From: an uncultured Myroides sp.
GTDB lineage: Bacteria; Bacteroidota; Bacteroidia; Flavobacteriales; Flavobacteriaceae
Assembly: GCA_913777665.1 (NCBI GenBank)
Contig: CAJYTF010000015.1
Coordinates: forward strand, 140,882-204,881
Direction of reading: 5' to 3'
Length of the DNA: 64,000 nucleotides
Part shown: in pieces, positions 52,267 through 61,619 of the stretch
Position numbering within the stretch: the stretch's first letter is position 1
Layout: the number at the start of each line of letters is the position of its first letter
Program-made: the position numbers and the translations under genes
Notes under the pieces: generated by a model
What the model saw: the letters and a program-made list of their open reading frames with translations, nothing else
The model's database searches: none
What the model was told of the DNA's origin: nothing

Positions 52267-53394
52267 ATGAAATTAGACAGAAAAGAGATATTAACTGCTT
52301 TAGAAACTATTTCTATTGCAGGCGAAGGTAAAAATATGGTTGAAAGCGGTGCGGTACAAAACGTAATGACTTTTGGCGATGAAGTGGTGGTTGATGTTGT
52401 CTTACACACGCCGGCTTTACATATTAAAAAACGTGCCGAAGTAGATATTATGAAAACCATTCACGAAAAAATCTACGATAAAGCAAAAGTAAAAGTAAAT
52501 ATTAAGGTTGAAACTCCAGAGAAACCTGAAATCAAAGGCAAATCAATTCCGGGAATAAGCAATATTATTGCGGTATCGTCCGGTAAAGGTGGTGTTGGTA
52601 AATCAACAATTACGGCAAATTTAGCGGTTACATTGGCTAATATGGGCTTTAAAGTAGGAGTTTTAGATGCCGATATTTACGGCCCATCGATGCCAATTAT
52701 GTTCGATGTTGAGAAATCGAAGCCAATTTCGGTTGATGTGGACGGAAAATCGAAAATGAAACCGATTGTAAGTTACGGAGTGGAGTTGTTATCGATCGGA
52801 TTTTTCACAAGTCCAGATCAAGCAGTAATTTGGCGTGGACCAATGGCTTCTAAAGCATTAAACCAAATGATTTTTGATGCAGATTGGGGCGAATTAGATT
52901 TTCTTTTGTTAGATTTACCTCCGGGAACAGGCGATATTCACTTGTCATTAATGCAATCATTACCAATTACGGGCGCGGTTGTGGTAAGTACTCCACAAGC
53001 TGTTGCGTTGGCAGATGCTAAAAAAGGAGTGTCAATGTTTATGGCAGATAGCATCAACGTACCGGTTTTGGGTATTATTGAAAACATGGCGTATTTTACT
53101 CCGGAAGAATTACCTGAAAACAAATATTACATTTTTGGACAAGAAGGAGCGAAGAATTTAGCTTTAGATTTAGATGTTCCGTTTTTAGGTGAAGTGCCAA
53201 TTGTACAAAGTATCCGCGAAGCAGGCGATTACGGTCGTCCGGCAGCATTACAGGAAAAATCTCTTGTAGCTGATGCTTTTGTGGAAATTGCTAAAAATGT
53301 AGTATCGCAAACTGTTTTAAGAAACGAATCGCTTCCGCCAACCGAAGCAGTTAAAATTACAACAATGGCAGGTTGTTCACCTGTAAAAAAATAA
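52267..53394 (+). CDS. apbC: Mrp/NBP35-type Fe-S cluster carrier ATPase
   Basis: 375 aa from the ATG at 52267; the frame is open to 52222, but that part shows no domain. The N-terminal domain (about 1-80) is a MIP18-type (DUF59) fold; the P-loop ATPase starts VSSGKGGVGKSTITANLA with VLDADIYGPSMP and LLDLPPGTGD. It ends in AGCSPVKK. These proteins carry and insert Fe-S clusters. Upstream of an nfu-type gene on the same strand. Confidence 0.93.
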   Translation: MKLDRKEILTALETISIAGEGKNMVESGAVQNVMTFGDEVVVDVVLHTPALHIKKRAEVDIMKTIHEKIYDKAKVKVNIKVETPEKPEIKGKSIPGISNIIAVSSGKGGVGKSTITANLAVTLANMGFKVGVLDADIYGPSMPIMFDVEKSKPISVDVDGKSKMKPIVSYGVELLSIGFFTSPDQAVIWRGPMASKALNQMIFDADWGELDFLLLDLPPGTGDIHLSLMQSLPITGAVVVSTPQAVALADAKKGVSMFMADSINVPVLGIIENMAYFTPEELPENKYYIFGQEGAKNLALDLDVPFLGEVPIVQSIREAGDYGRPAALQEKSLVADAFVEIAKNVVSQTVLRNESLPPTEAVKITTMAGCSPVKK

Positions 53395-53428
53395 TATTTT
53401 TAATATTCGTTATTTGTAATAATTTTTT

Positions 53429-53522
53429 GTCATTCCGACAGAGTGAGGAACGAACGACGAGGAATCTTTTAATATCAACAGTTAAAGATATTTCGACTTC
53501 ACTTCGTTTCGCTCAATATGAC
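53429..53522. repeat. REP-like inverted repeat pair upstream of nfu
   Basis: Starts GTCATTCCGACAGAGTGAGG and ends CTCAATATGAC; the two ends are inverted versions of a GTCAT-type intergenic repeat, so the whole 94 nt can fold. It lies between the Mrp and Nfu genes. Confidence 0.5.
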
Positions 53523-53566
53523 AAAGACTAAAAAGTGAATTACGGATTTTATATAAGAAAAACAAT

Positions 53567-53812
53567 ATGGCTTCAGAAACTATAAAACAGAATGTAGAAA
53601 AAGCGTTAGAAGAAATCCGTCCGTTCTTGAAATCAGATGGTGGTGACATCAGCTTGATTTCGATCGAAGACGATAAACATGTGAAAGTTCGTTTAGAAGG
53701 CGCTTGTACATCATGCAAAATCAACCAAATGACGTTGAAAGCAGGTGTAGAAACTACCATAAAAAAATACGCTCCCGAAATTGAAACGGTAGAAAACATT
53801 TCGGTGTTTTAA
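53567..53812 (+). CDS. NifU C-terminal (Nfu)-type Fe-S scaffold
   Basis: 81 aa, a single Nfu domain with the cluster-binding CTSC motif (C47, C50) in VRLEGACTSCKINQMTLKAG, plus RPFLKSDGGDISL. It delivers Fe-S clusters to apoproteins. It lies between Mrp and a ferredoxin reductase gene, a sensible Fe-S context. Confidence 0.93.
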   Translation: MASETIKQNVEKALEEIRPFLKSDGGDISLISIEDDKHVKVRLEGACTSCKINQMTLKAGVETTIKKYAPEIETVENISVF

Positions 53813-53829
53813 TAAACTATAAGCAAATT

Positions 53830-53859
53830 AGTGATGAATGATATTTATCACTTTTTTTG
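53830..53859 (+). terminator. Terminator of nfu
   Basis: AGTGATGAAT / ATTTATCACT imperfect stem with a T7 tract, shortly after the nfu stop. Confidence 0.7.
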
Positions 53860-53897
53860 TGCTTGTAGCTCTTTAATTTTATATAAATTTTACTTTT

Positions 53898-54956
53898 ATG
53901 ATTGAAACTGATATATTAATAATCGGTGCCGGACCAACAGGACTTTTTGCTGTGTTCGAAGCCGGATTATTAAAATTACGCTGTCATATAATTGACGGAC
54001 TTCCGCAACCCGGCGGACAATTAACAGAGTTATACCCTAAAAAACCAATTTTCGATATTCCGGGCTATCCATCGGTTGGCGCTGCCGAATTGATCGATAA
54101 TTTAATGGAACAAATTAAGCAGTTTGAACCTGGTTTTACTTTAAACGAAGTTGCCGAAAGTATTGATAAGTTAGAAGATGGAACTTTCATAGTTACTACA
54201 AACAAAGGAACAAAGCATCATGCAAAAGCGGTTGCTATTGCAGGTGGTTTGGGTAATTTTGAACCAAGAAAACCTATTATTGAAGGATTGAATTTCTACG
54301 AAGATAAAGGTGTTGAGTATTTTGTTAAAAATCCGGAACAATTCAGAGATAAGAATATCGTGATAAGTGGTGGTGGTGATTCTGCTTTAGATTGGAGCAT
54401 CTTTTTAAGCGATGTAGCGAAAAGTGTTACATTGGTTCACAGAAGAAACGAATTTCGTGGAGCATTAGATTCTGTAGAAAAAGTTCAAGAATTGAAACAT
54501 CAGGGGAAAATCAATTTGATAACTCCTGCCGAAGTTACCGAAATTCACGGAAATGAACATGTAGAAGCTGTAACCTTGTCTTTTGATGGCGGTGTATCTA
54601 CCCGAATTATTAAAACCGATTATTTTATTCCGCTGTTTGGTTTAACTCCAAAACTGGGTCCTATTGCAAACTGGGGATTAGAGATCGAAAAAAATGCTAT
54701 TAAAGTAAACAACGCGCTTGATTATCAAACCAATATAGAAGGTGTTTACGCTATTGGAGATATCAACACCTATCCTGGTAAATTAAAGTTGATTTTATGT
54801 GGATTTCACGAAGCAACTTTAATGTGTCAAAGTGTTTATAACCGGGTAAATCCGGGTAAAAAATATGTATTGAAATACACTACGGTTTCTGGTATCGATG
54901 GTTTCGATGGAACACGTAAAGAGGCAGAAAAAGCGGTTGTAAAAGCAATTGATTAA
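53898..54956 (+). CDS. Ferredoxin-NADP+ reductase, thioredoxin-reductase-like (type 2)
   Basis: 352 aa. FAD-binding IIGAGPTGLFAVFEAG at the N-terminus, PQPGGQLTELYPKKPIFDIPGYP, NAD(P)-binding VISGGGDSALDW (about 153-164) and a C-terminal GVYAIGDINTYPGKLKLILCGFHEA. There is no CxxC redox pair of thioredoxin reductase, which points to FNR. A [2Fe-2S] ferredoxin gene 2.4 kb downstream is a possible partner. Confidence 0.9.
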   Translation: MIETDILIIGAGPTGLFAVFEAGLLKLRCHIIDGLPQPGGQLTELYPKKPIFDIPGYPSVGAAELIDNLMEQIKQFEPGFTLNEVAESIDKLEDGTFIVTTNKGTKHHAKAVAIAGGLGNFEPRKPIIEGLNFYEDKGVEYFVKNPEQFRDKNIVISGGGDSALDWSIFLSDVAKSVTLVHRRNEFRGALDSVEKVQELKHQGKINLITPAEVTEIHGNEHVEAVTLSFDGGVSTRIIKTDYFIPLFGLTPKLGPIANWGLEIEKNAIKVNNALDYQTNIEGVYAIGDINTYPGKLKLILCGFHEATLMCQSVYNRVNPGKKYVLKYTTVSGIDGFDGTRKEAEKAVVKAID

Positions 54957-54975
54957 TCAAGCGATATAAAAAAAT

Positions 54976-55009
54976 AAAAGAGTATGTTCAAAAAGCATAC
55001 TCTTTTTTT
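54976..55009 (+). terminator. Terminator of the ferredoxin reductase gene
   Basis: AAAGAGTATG pairs with CATACTCTTTTTTT around a TTCAAAAAG loop; T tract on the plus strand. Confidence 0.88.
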
Positions 55010-55052
55010 GTAACATTTCGTTAAAAACATTACTTACTAAATAAAAAGCAGT

Positions 55053-56516
55053 ATGACATTTAAACAACTCGCCAATTTAGAATGGAAAGGCATGAAGCGT
55101 AAAGGCGGCATGGCGCAAAGTATCATAATGGCAATTGGTAAAGGCTATTTCGGGCTTTGCTATTTAATTATCATGACCATAATGACTCCTGGTTTATTTA
55201 AATTTTCCGAAGAAGAAGGATTGGATCCCTTTCAGGGCTTTTTTAAATACGCTATTTATTTATGGTTGGGCGATCTGGTAATTCGTTACTTTTTTCAAAA
55301 AATGCCAACCACTTTGGTAAAACCCTTGCTAATACAGAACGTTCGTAAAAAAACAATTGTAAATTACTGCCTAACCAAATCGGCTTTGTCGTTTTTTAAC
55401 TTTGTAAACCTTTTTATGGGCGTTGCCCTTTTACTTTTATTGGTATTAGAATATAAAGTAGGTTTTGTAACAAGTTTTGTATTTGCGTTGTCGTTCACCG
55501 TATTCTTTTGGGCAAATAATTTTTTGGTACAGCTTTTAAATCATGTAAATAAATTTGCATTGCCTTTTTTAGTGGTTTTTGCTGGAGTTTTGGCGTTAGA
55601 TTATTTTAAATTTGTAGAAGTTACCGCTTACACCAAATATTTCTTTGAAGCACTTTACAATTATCCGTTTTTAATAGTAGTTGTAGCAGCATACTTGATT
55701 GCATTGCTTGTGGCGTGTTACCGTTTTTACTTTAAAAATTTATCGTTAGATAGTGCCGTAGTTGTTAAAAAAGAAACCTACAAATACTACGATTTAAACT
55801 TTTTAAACCGCTTTGGAAGATTGGCTCCGTTTTTAAAGTTAGATTTAAAACTGCTGACACGTAACAAACGAACACGTACCGTTTTAATGATGAGTGCTTT
55901 ATTTTTATTGTATGGTTTGATATTCTTTACAATGGATATGTATAAAACCAATACCTTCTTTACCATATTGGCTGCCATAATGATTACCGGCGGATTTATG
56001 ATGCTTTTCGGTCAGTATGTGCCAAGTTGGGACAGTAGTTATTATCCGTTAATGATGACGCAGAATATTCCGTATCGAACGTATTTAGAATCAAAATGGT
56101 TAGTAATGGTTTTAGGAACATTGGTTTCTATTGTATTGGCAAGTTTCTATCTGTTTTTTGGTTTGCAAACTTATTTAATTATCGTGGCAGTCGGCTTTTA
56201 CAACATCGGTTGGAACTGTTATATGTCATTAATTACAGGAGCATTTGTTCGTTCAAAAATCGATTTATCAAGCAATAAAAACGCATTTGGCGATAGTAAG
56301 GCATTCAGCGTTCAAACATTATTATTAAGTATTCCTACTTTGGCAATTCCTATGGTTTTGTATTTAATTTTAAACACATTTTTACCTTTTAACACCGCAA
56401 TTGTTGTGTTTATAGCAATTGGTTTAGTCGGAATTTTACTTAAAAAGCCAATGTTTAATTTAATAGAAAATCTATACAAATCACAAAAATATAAAACCAT
56501 AAAAGCTTACAAATAG
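55053..56516 (+). CDS. DUF5687 membrane protein, ABC-permease-like
   Basis: 487 aa with about 10-12 hydrophobic segments across the whole length and no signal peptide. It matches the DUF5687 family, found beside a single ABC ATPase gene. The ATPase starts 2 nt after its stop, so they should form an exporter or membrane-remodelling pair. Substrate unknown. Confidence 0.8.
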   Translation: MTFKQLANLEWKGMKRKGGMAQSIIMAIGKGYFGLCYLIIMTIMTPGLFKFSEEEGLDPFQGFFKYAIYLWLGDLVIRYFFQKMPTTLVKPLLIQNVRKKTIVNYCLTKSALSFFNFVNLFMGVALLLLLVLEYKVGFVTSFVFALSFTVFFWANNFLVQLLNHVNKFALPFLVVFAGVLALDYFKFVEVTAYTKYFFEALYNYPFLIVVVAAYLIALLVACYRFYFKNLSLDSAVVVKKETYKYYDLNFLNRFGRLAPFLKLDLKLLTRNKRTRTVLMMSALFLLYGLIFFTMDMYKTNTFFTILAAIMITGGFMMLFGQYVPSWDSSYYPLMMTQNIPYRTYLESKWLVMVLGTLVSIVLASFYLFFGLQTYLIIVAVGFYNIGWNCYMSLITGAFVRSKIDLSSNKNAFGDSKAFSVQTLLLSIPTLAIPMVLYLILNTFLPFNTAIVVFIAIGLVGILLKKPMFNLIENLYKSQKYKTIKAYK

Positions 56517-56518
56517 TT

Positions 56519-57220
56519 ATGATACAAGTAGAAAATTTAAAAAAGATATACGACGGAAATACCGTTTTAGATATACAAGGATTACAAATTCCAATTGGCG
56601 AAAGTTTTGGTTTGGTAGGTAACAATGGTGCCGGTAAAACTACTTTTTTCAGTCTGCTATTAGATTTAATTGAACCAACCCAAGGTTTCATAAAAAACAA
56701 CAACGTTATTGTAAATAAAAGTGAAGATTGGAAAACCTTTACTACCGCTTTTTTAGACGATAGTTTTTTGATTGGATATCTAACCTGCGAAGAATATTTT
56801 TACTTTTTGGGCGAATTGCGTAATCAAACAAAACAACAAGTCGATGCTTTTTTACAAACCTATGCCGATTTCTTTAACAACGAAATTTTAGGTAACAATA
56901 AATTTATCCGAGATCTTTCAAAAGGAAATCAAAAGAAAGTGGGAATCATTGGAACTTTAATCGGAAATCCTAAAGTGGTGATTTTAGATGAACCTTTTGC
57001 TAATTTAGACCCAACAACACAAATCCGTTTAAAAAAGATTTTACGCAATATTGCCGATACCAAACAGACAACTTTATTGGTTTCAAGCCACGATTTAAAT
57101 CATACTTTTGAAATATCAGACAGAATTGTGTGTTTTGAACGCGGTAGAATCATTAAAGATATCGATACCAAACAATATTCGTTCGAAGAATTAACCGCTT
57201 TTTTTGATGTGGTAGTTTAA
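56519..57220 (+). CDS. ABC transporter ATP-binding protein
   Basis: 233 aa single ABC domain: Walker A GNNGAGKTT (about 34-42), Q loop, signature LSKGNQKKVGI, Walker B VVILDEPFANLD and a switch His in SSHDLNHT. Partner of the DUF5687 permease. LSKG in place of LSGG is normal for this subgroup. Confidence 0.92.
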   Translation: MIQVENLKKIYDGNTVLDIQGLQIPIGESFGLVGNNGAGKTTFFSLLLDLIEPTQGFIKNNNVIVNKSEDWKTFTTAFLDDSFLIGYLTCEEYFYFLGELRNQTKQQVDAFLQTYADFFNNEILGNNKFIRDLSKGNQKKVGIIGTLIGNPKVVILDEPFANLDPTTQIRLKKILRNIADTKQTTLLVSSHDLNHTFEISDRIVCFERGRIIKDIDTKQYSFEELTAFFDVVV

Positions 57221-57270
57221 TTTTTTCACAGATTTACCCTGCAAGGTTTCAATAACCTTTTGTTAAGTCA

Positions 57271-57305
57271 AAAACCGAGTTTTTATTTAAAGCTCGGTTT
57301 TTTTA
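57271..57305 (+). terminator. Terminator of the DUF5687/ABC unit
   Basis: AAAACCGAG / CTCGGTTTT stem with a 13-nt T/A-rich loop and a T tract. Confidence 0.85.
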
Positions 57306-57349
57306 TGTAGGAACTTAAAACCTTCATCCGCTATCGTTTTAATAATTAG

Positions 57350-57357
57350 TATCTTTG
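57350..57357 (+). promoter_or_regulatory. Promoter -7 box of the ferredoxin gene
   Basis: TATCTTTG, an exact TAnnTTTG match. Its end lies 5 nt before the ATG at 57363 and 14 nt before the ATG at 57372. Confidence 0.55.
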
Positions 57358-57362
57358 CAAAA

Positions 57363-57707
57363 ATGCAGATTATGAGCGATATTAAAATAACAATTATAGA
57401 TAGAGAAGGAGCAGAGCATACCGTTGATGCGCCTACCGATATGAACATGAACGTAATGGAATTGGTGCGCGCGTACGAATTAGCCGAAGAAGGAACTATT
57501 GGTATTTGTGGCGGTATGGCAATGTGTGCATCGTGCCAATGTTACGTTTTAAACGAAGACGAGGTTGATTTAGTTGAGAAAAATCCCGATGAGGAAGCCA
57601 TGCTTTGGGAGGCTTTTAACGTGAAAGAAAACAGCCGTTTAGGTTGCCAGATTCCTATTACACCAGAAATTGAAGGCTTGCGAATTGAATTGGCGCCTGA
57701 AGTTTAG
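57363..57707 (+). CDS. [2Fe-2S] ferredoxin, adrenodoxin type
   Basis: 114 aa (111 if the ATG at 57372 is used, which leaves a short leader). Cluster ligands C49, C55, C58 and C94 (CGGMAMCASC ... RLGCQIP) have the C-x5-C-x2-C-x35-C spacing of adrenodoxin/ISC ferredoxins. It donates electrons in Fe-S assembly or to monooxygenases. Acidic overall, as usual. Confidence 0.93.
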   Translation: MQIMSDIKITIIDREGAEHTVDAPTDMNMNVMELVRAYELAEEGTIGICGGMAMCASCQCYVLNEDEVDLVEKNPDEEAMLWEAFNVKENSRLGCQIPITPEIEGLRIELAPEV

Positions 57708-57812
57708 TAAATATTTAAATAAATATATTTTTTACAGATAATTTTGTTACCTTTAAGAAAATTTTATAAAAAATATTAAATTATAGATTTATTTTATTGG
57801 ATTATTTTTATT

Positions 57813-57843
57813 GAAAAACGAAGGGTTCCTTCGTTTTTCTTTT
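57813..57843 (+). terminator. Terminator downstream of ferredoxin
   Basis: GAAAAACGAAGG / CCTTCGTTTTTC perfect 12-bp stem with a GTT loop and a T tract, about 105 nt past the ferredoxin stop. Confidence 0.85.
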
Positions 57844-57891
57844 TAACAAGAACAATTTTAATACAAACGATTGTTGAACCGAATATTTAAT

Positions 57892-57899
57892 TAATTTTG
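57892..57899 (+). promoter_or_regulatory. Promoter -7 box of the 107-aa membrane protein gene
   Basis: TAATTTTG, an exact TAnnTTTG match, 20 nt before the ATG; a TTG at 57871-57873 lies at a fitting -33 distance. Confidence 0.55.
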
Positions 57900-57919
57900 C
57901 TCGATTTTAATTATCCTCT

Positions 57920-58243
57920 ATGAAAACTTTATTAAAAGTTATAAAATGGTTGTTAATAGTACTGACTATTTTGTTGGTTGGATACATATTAGGAATATTC
58001 CTATTCCACGACACGGTTTTTTATTTAAACGAAAAATACCGTATCTATATGGTTATTCAGTTGGTGCATACTGCAGCTTCGTTAAGTGCGTTGTTTGTTG
58101 TTTGGAGCAGCCAGTTGTTTGACCGCTGGAAAAAGATCGACCAAACATTATTAGTCGTGTTTTTATCTATTTTCGGATTGTGGTATTGGTACAAAAAATA
58201 CAGCAAAATTTATCTGGATCACGAAAACACAAAAGAGTATTAG
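57920..58243 (+). CDS. Small hypothetical membrane protein
   Basis: 107 aa with three hydrophobic segments (about 8-28, 43-62 and 76-90) and a charged C-terminal end (HENTKEY). No family recognised. A promoter box fits its start, which supports expression. Ends 2 nt before the convergent glycosyltransferase stop. Confidence 0.65.
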   Translation: MKTLLKVIKWLLIVLTILLVGYILGIFLFHDTVFYLNEKYRIYMVIQLVHTAASLSALFVVWSSQLFDRWKKIDQTLLVVFLSIFGLWYWYKKYSKIYLDHENTKEY

Positions 58244-58244
58244 T

Positions 58245-59102
58245 TTACTTATTTTTAGATATAAGTAAATCTTTTAATTTGTCTGAAGATTCATCGTTAA
58301 ATTTTCGGGCAAACAAATAATCACGACTAATAATTTTATCGAAATCGGTACTATCTAAATAAGATGGGATTCCACCGCGATTACTTTGCCAATCAATATA
58401 TCTTAAATTATTATTTTGAATAGTTGGTTGTAAATGAGAATTTATTAAAATGCTTTGAAAATAAATTTCTTCAGAACAAAAACAGTAACGCATTCTTCTT
58501 AAATAGATATTAGATTTGGGATTAAAAACCACATATTCTAATGCCTCACGATTTAAACTCCACCACGTACCACCACCATAAATAATTTTAAAATCATAGT
58601 TTAAACTTCTGCGTTTAATTTTACACGCTTTTTGAAGTTTTATAAACCAGTTGTTTAATTTAAACAAACGATTTTTGTTTTTAAGCGAAATATAATCAAA
58701 AATATTAAAATAATGGTATCTGTCTAAACCGCCATTTCCATTCCAACTCACTGTGGGTAGTTGCTCAAACTGCAAAAAGTTTTGACTGTTATTAGTATAG
58801 AAATCTATTGGTTTTGTTGGGAAATCTTGTCCACTAATTAAATGAAAATAATTGTTTTCTAGATCTTTTAAAGCTTTCTCACTTAAAAATAATATAGCTT
58901 TCAAATGATTTAAACTTCCCCAATTAACTTTGTATTCTGTATAAACATGAACATTTTTGTAACCCAATAACTTATGAATATCACTAGGATTATTTTTCTT
59001 ATCAAAATGGATATAAAAGTTAAAACGATCATCAAAATAATTAATGATATCTAATAATTGATGTACGTTTTTATAAGCTGTGATTAAAATAGCTGTCTTC
59101 AT
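58245..59102 (-). CDS. GT14-type (core-2/I-branching) beta-N-acetylglucosaminyl/xylosyl-transferase
   Basis: 285 aa. The N-terminus MKTAILITAYKNVHQLLDII with FYIHFDKK, then LISGQDFPTKPIDF and GGGTWWSLNREALEYVV, match the Branch (GT14) family. It transfers a sugar to a glycan or protein acceptor; donor and acceptor are unknown. It stands alone, with no other polysaccharide genes in the window. Confidence 0.88.
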   Translation of the reverse strand: MKTAILITAYKNVHQLLDIINYFDDRFNFYIHFDKKNNPSDIHKLLGYKNVHVYTEYKVNWGSLNHLKAILFLSEKALKDLENNYFHLISGQDFPTKPIDFYTNNSQNFLQFEQLPTVSWNGNGGLDRYHYFNIFDYISLKNKNRLFKLNNWFIKLQKACKIKRRSLNYDFKIIYGGGTWWSLNREALEYVVFNPKSNIYLRRMRYCFCSEEIYFQSILINSHLQPTIQNNNLRYIDWQSNRGGIPSYLDSTDFDKIISRDYLFARKFNDESSDKLKDLLISKNK

Positions 59103-59127
59103 TTTGATAGAATTGTTAATCTAAAAA

Positions 59128-59154
59128 AATCCCGAAGTTTTTGCTTCGGGATTT
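59128..59154 (-). terminator. Terminator of the acyl-CoA dehydrogenase gene
   Basis: AAATCCCGAAG / CTTCGGGATTT perfect stem with a TTTTG-type loop; T7 tract on the minus strand. Confidence 0.88.
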
Positions 59155-59175
59155 CTTATTTATAAAAATCAAATT

Positions 59176-60354
59176 TTATTTAAAAGCCGGGAAACCGGTA
59201 ACATCCATACCTGTAATTAACAAGTGAATGTCGTGTGTACCTTCATAAGTAACAACCGATTCTAAATTCATCATGTGGCGCATAATAGAATATTCGCCGG
59301 TAATACCCATTCCGCCTAACATTTGACGCGCATCACGTGCAATTGTTAATGCCATATCCACGTTGTTGCGTTTTGCCATGGATATTTGTGCCGATGTTGC
59401 TTTACCTTCGTTACGTAAAACACCTAAACGCCAAGTTAATAACTGTGCTTTAGTGATTTCGGTAATCATTTCTGCTAATTTCTTTTGTTGTAATTGAAAA
59501 GCTCCGATTGGTTTATCAAACTGAATGCGTTCTTTAGAATATCTTAAAGCCGTATCGTAACAATCCATCGCAGCACCGATCGCTCCCCAAGCAATACCGT
59601 ATCTAGCTGAATCTAAACAACCAAGTGGTGCGCCTAAGCCCGATTTGTTTGGTAATAAATTTTCTTTAGGAACTTTAACGTTATCAAAAATCAATTCACC
59701 GGTTGCCGATGCACGTAACGACCATTTATTGTGCGTTTCCGGAGTTGTAAAACCTTCCATACCGCGTTCAACGATCAATCCGTGAATGCGTCCGCTTTCG
59801 TCTTTCGCCCAAACAACAGCAATATCTGCAAACGGAGCGTTCGAAATCCACATTTTTGCACCATTCAATAAGTAATGATCGCCTTTGTCTTTAAAGTTGG
59901 TAACCATTCCGCCTGGGTTCGATCCAAAATCAGGTTCTGTTAAACCAAAACAACCAATCATTTCGCCGGTTGCTAATTTTGGAAGGTATTTCATGCGTTG
60001 TTCTTCGTTTCCGTATTTCCAAATTGGATACATCACCAACGATGATTGAACTGATGATGTTGAACGTACACCTGAATCGCCACGCTCAATTTCCTGCATA
60101 ATTAATCCGTACGAAATTTGATCTAATCCTGCACCGCCGTATTCCACAGGAATATAAGGCCCAAAACCGCCAATTTCACCTAAGCCTTTTACAATCTGAG
60201 TAGGAAACTCTGCACGTTGTGCGTAATCTTCAATAATGGGCGAAACTTCTTTCTTAACCCAAGCACGCGCAGCATCGCGTACTAATTTATGTTCTTCTGT
60301 AAGTAAATCGTCTAATAAATAATAATCTGGTGCCTGAAATAAATCCGGTTTCAT
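59176..60354 (-). CDS. Acyl-CoA dehydrogenase, glutaryl-CoA-dehydrogenase-like
   Basis: 392 aa flavoprotein. GCFGLTEPDFGSNPGGM (FAD/substrate region), IGAFQLQQKKLAEM, RQMLGGMGITGEYSIMRHMMN and the catalytic-loop YEGTHDIHLLITGMDVTGFPAF agree with the glutaryl-CoA dehydrogenase branch. It oxidises an acyl-CoA at the alpha-beta bond, feeding electrons to ETF. Single-gene transcript. Confidence 0.92.
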   Translation of the reverse strand: MKPDLFQAPDYYLLDDLLTEEHKLVRDAARAWVKKEVSPIIEDYAQRAEFPTQIVKGLGEIGGFGPYIPVEYGGAGLDQISYGLIMQEIERGDSGVRSTSSVQSSLVMYPIWKYGNEEQRMKYLPKLATGEMIGCFGLTEPDFGSNPGGMVTNFKDKGDHYLLNGAKMWISNAPFADIAVVWAKDESGRIHGLIVERGMEGFTTPETHNKWSLRASATGELIFDNVKVPKENLLPNKSGLGAPLGCLDSARYGIAWGAIGAAMDCYDTALRYSKERIQFDKPIGAFQLQQKKLAEMITEITKAQLLTWRLGVLRNEGKATSAQISMAKRNNVDMALTIARDARQMLGGMGITGEYSIMRHMMNLESVVTYEGTHDIHLLITGMDVTGFPAFK

Positions 60355-60376
60355 ATCTACAATTGTTTAGTTGTCA

Positions 60377-60384
60377 CAAAAATA
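60377..60384 (-). promoter_or_regulatory. Promoter -7 box of the acyl-CoA dehydrogenase gene
   Basis: TATTTTTG on the minus strand, an exact TAnnTTTG match, 23 nt before the ATG at 60354. Confidence 0.6.
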
Positions 60385-60446
60385 CTTATTTTTTAAGAAG
60401 AAAAAAGTTAGAAGGTAGAAAAAGATTTTAACTATTAACTTACTTA

Positions 60447-61499
60447 TCAAAACAACCGCAACTGTTCGCCTTTTGTTCCATCAAACAAATCGGTTGATAA
60501 CGCAGGAAATATAGACCGATTAAAAAATTTCTTTCTTCCAATTTCGAATGTTTTGTGAATCATATCGGCAAAATTTCCGTTTCCGGTATTTCTTTTAGCA
60601 ATATTCTTTTCGGCCAGATTCCCTTTGTGTAACGATGCTATTTGGTTTAAAACCTTTTCTTTTCGGTCGGGATAATGCGTTTCCAACCAATCTTTAAAAA
60701 CCGGTTCTACTTCGTCGTTCAATCCAACTAAAGTATATCCAAAAGAGTTCGCTCCGTTTTCGGATATTGTTTTTAATATAGGTAGAATTTCCATGCTGTT
60801 TAACCCGGGAATGATCGGCGCAACCATTACGTGAGTAGGAATGTTGTTTTCCGCTAAAGTTTGCAAAGCTTTCAATTTTGTTTTCACCGATGATGTTCTG
60901 GGCTCTAAAACTCTACGCAAATCTTCGTTAATGGTCGGAATACTTAAGGATACATTTACCAGATTTTTAGTTGCCAATTGTTTTAAAATATCTAAATCAC
61001 GGATTATTAATGCATTTTTTGTGATGATACTCACCGGATGACGGTAATCTAAACACAATTGCAGTATTTTTCGAGTGATTTCTAATTTGCGTTCTAAAGG
61101 TTGGTAACAATCTGTGTTGCCCGAAAGTTGAATGGTAGATGCTTTGTAACCACGTTTTAAAAAGAATTGTTCTAAAAGTTCGGGAGCGTTTTTCTTTACC
61201 AAGATTATTCGTTCAAAATCTACACCGGCACTAAATCCCCAATATTGATGCGTAGGTCGGGCGTAACAATATGCGCAACCATGCTCACAACCCTGATACG
61301 GATTTATAGAATAAAAAAAAGGCAAGCTGTTGCCTTTTACTTTATTGACGATTGTTTTAGGGAAAACTTCTAATATCTGCGTTTTAGCAATATCATCTTC
61401 ATAATCATCTTGATAAATAGACGTTTCATATCTGTTTTTAAAAAACCTATTGTGAATGTTCTCTACAGCTCCTTGTCCCTTTATAAATTCTTTTTTCAT
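60447..61499 (-). CDS. Radical SAM protein of the SPL-like PA0069 family
   Basis: 350 aa from the ATG at 61499 (MKKEFIKGQGAVENIHNRFF). The radical-SAM cluster motif is CEHGCAYCYAR (C-x3-C-x2-C). The TIQLSGNTDCYQPLERKLEITR and HVMVAPIIPGLNS blocks are typical of the Rv2578c/PA0069 group, related to spore photoproduct lyase. Substrate unknown. The usual N-terminal GRGA motif appears as KGQGAVEN. Confidence 0.9.
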   Translation of the reverse strand: MKKEFIKGQGAVENIHNRFFKNRYETSIYQDDYEDDIAKTQILEVFPKTIVNKVKGNSLPFFYSINPYQGCEHGCAYCYARPTHQYWGFSAGVDFERIILVKKNAPELLEQFFLKRGYKASTIQLSGNTDCYQPLERKLEITRKILQLCLDYRHPVSIITKNALIIRDLDILKQLATKNLVNVSLSIPTINEDLRRVLEPRTSSVKTKLKALQTLAENNIPTHVMVAPIIPGLNSMEILPILKTISENGANSFGYTLVGLNDEVEPVFKDWLETHYPDRKEKVLNQIASLHKGNLAEKNIAKRNTGNGNFADMIHKTFEIGRKKFFNRSIFPALSTDLFDGTKGEQLRLF

Positions 61500-61568
61500 A
61501 TATAACAATTATTGCACACCATAAAATTAAAAGGATGATATGGCATTAAACGTCGTTTATCAAAACAA

Positions 61569-61598
61569 AAAAACTCAACCTGTAAAGATTGAGTTTTT
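61569..61598 (-). terminator. Terminator of T9SS cargo gene copy 2
   Basis: AAAAACTCAA / TTGAGTTTTT stem with a 10-nt loop; A run gives a T tract on the minus strand. Confidence 0.82.
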
Positions 61599-61619
61599 AT
61601 AAAAGTAAATTACAATATA

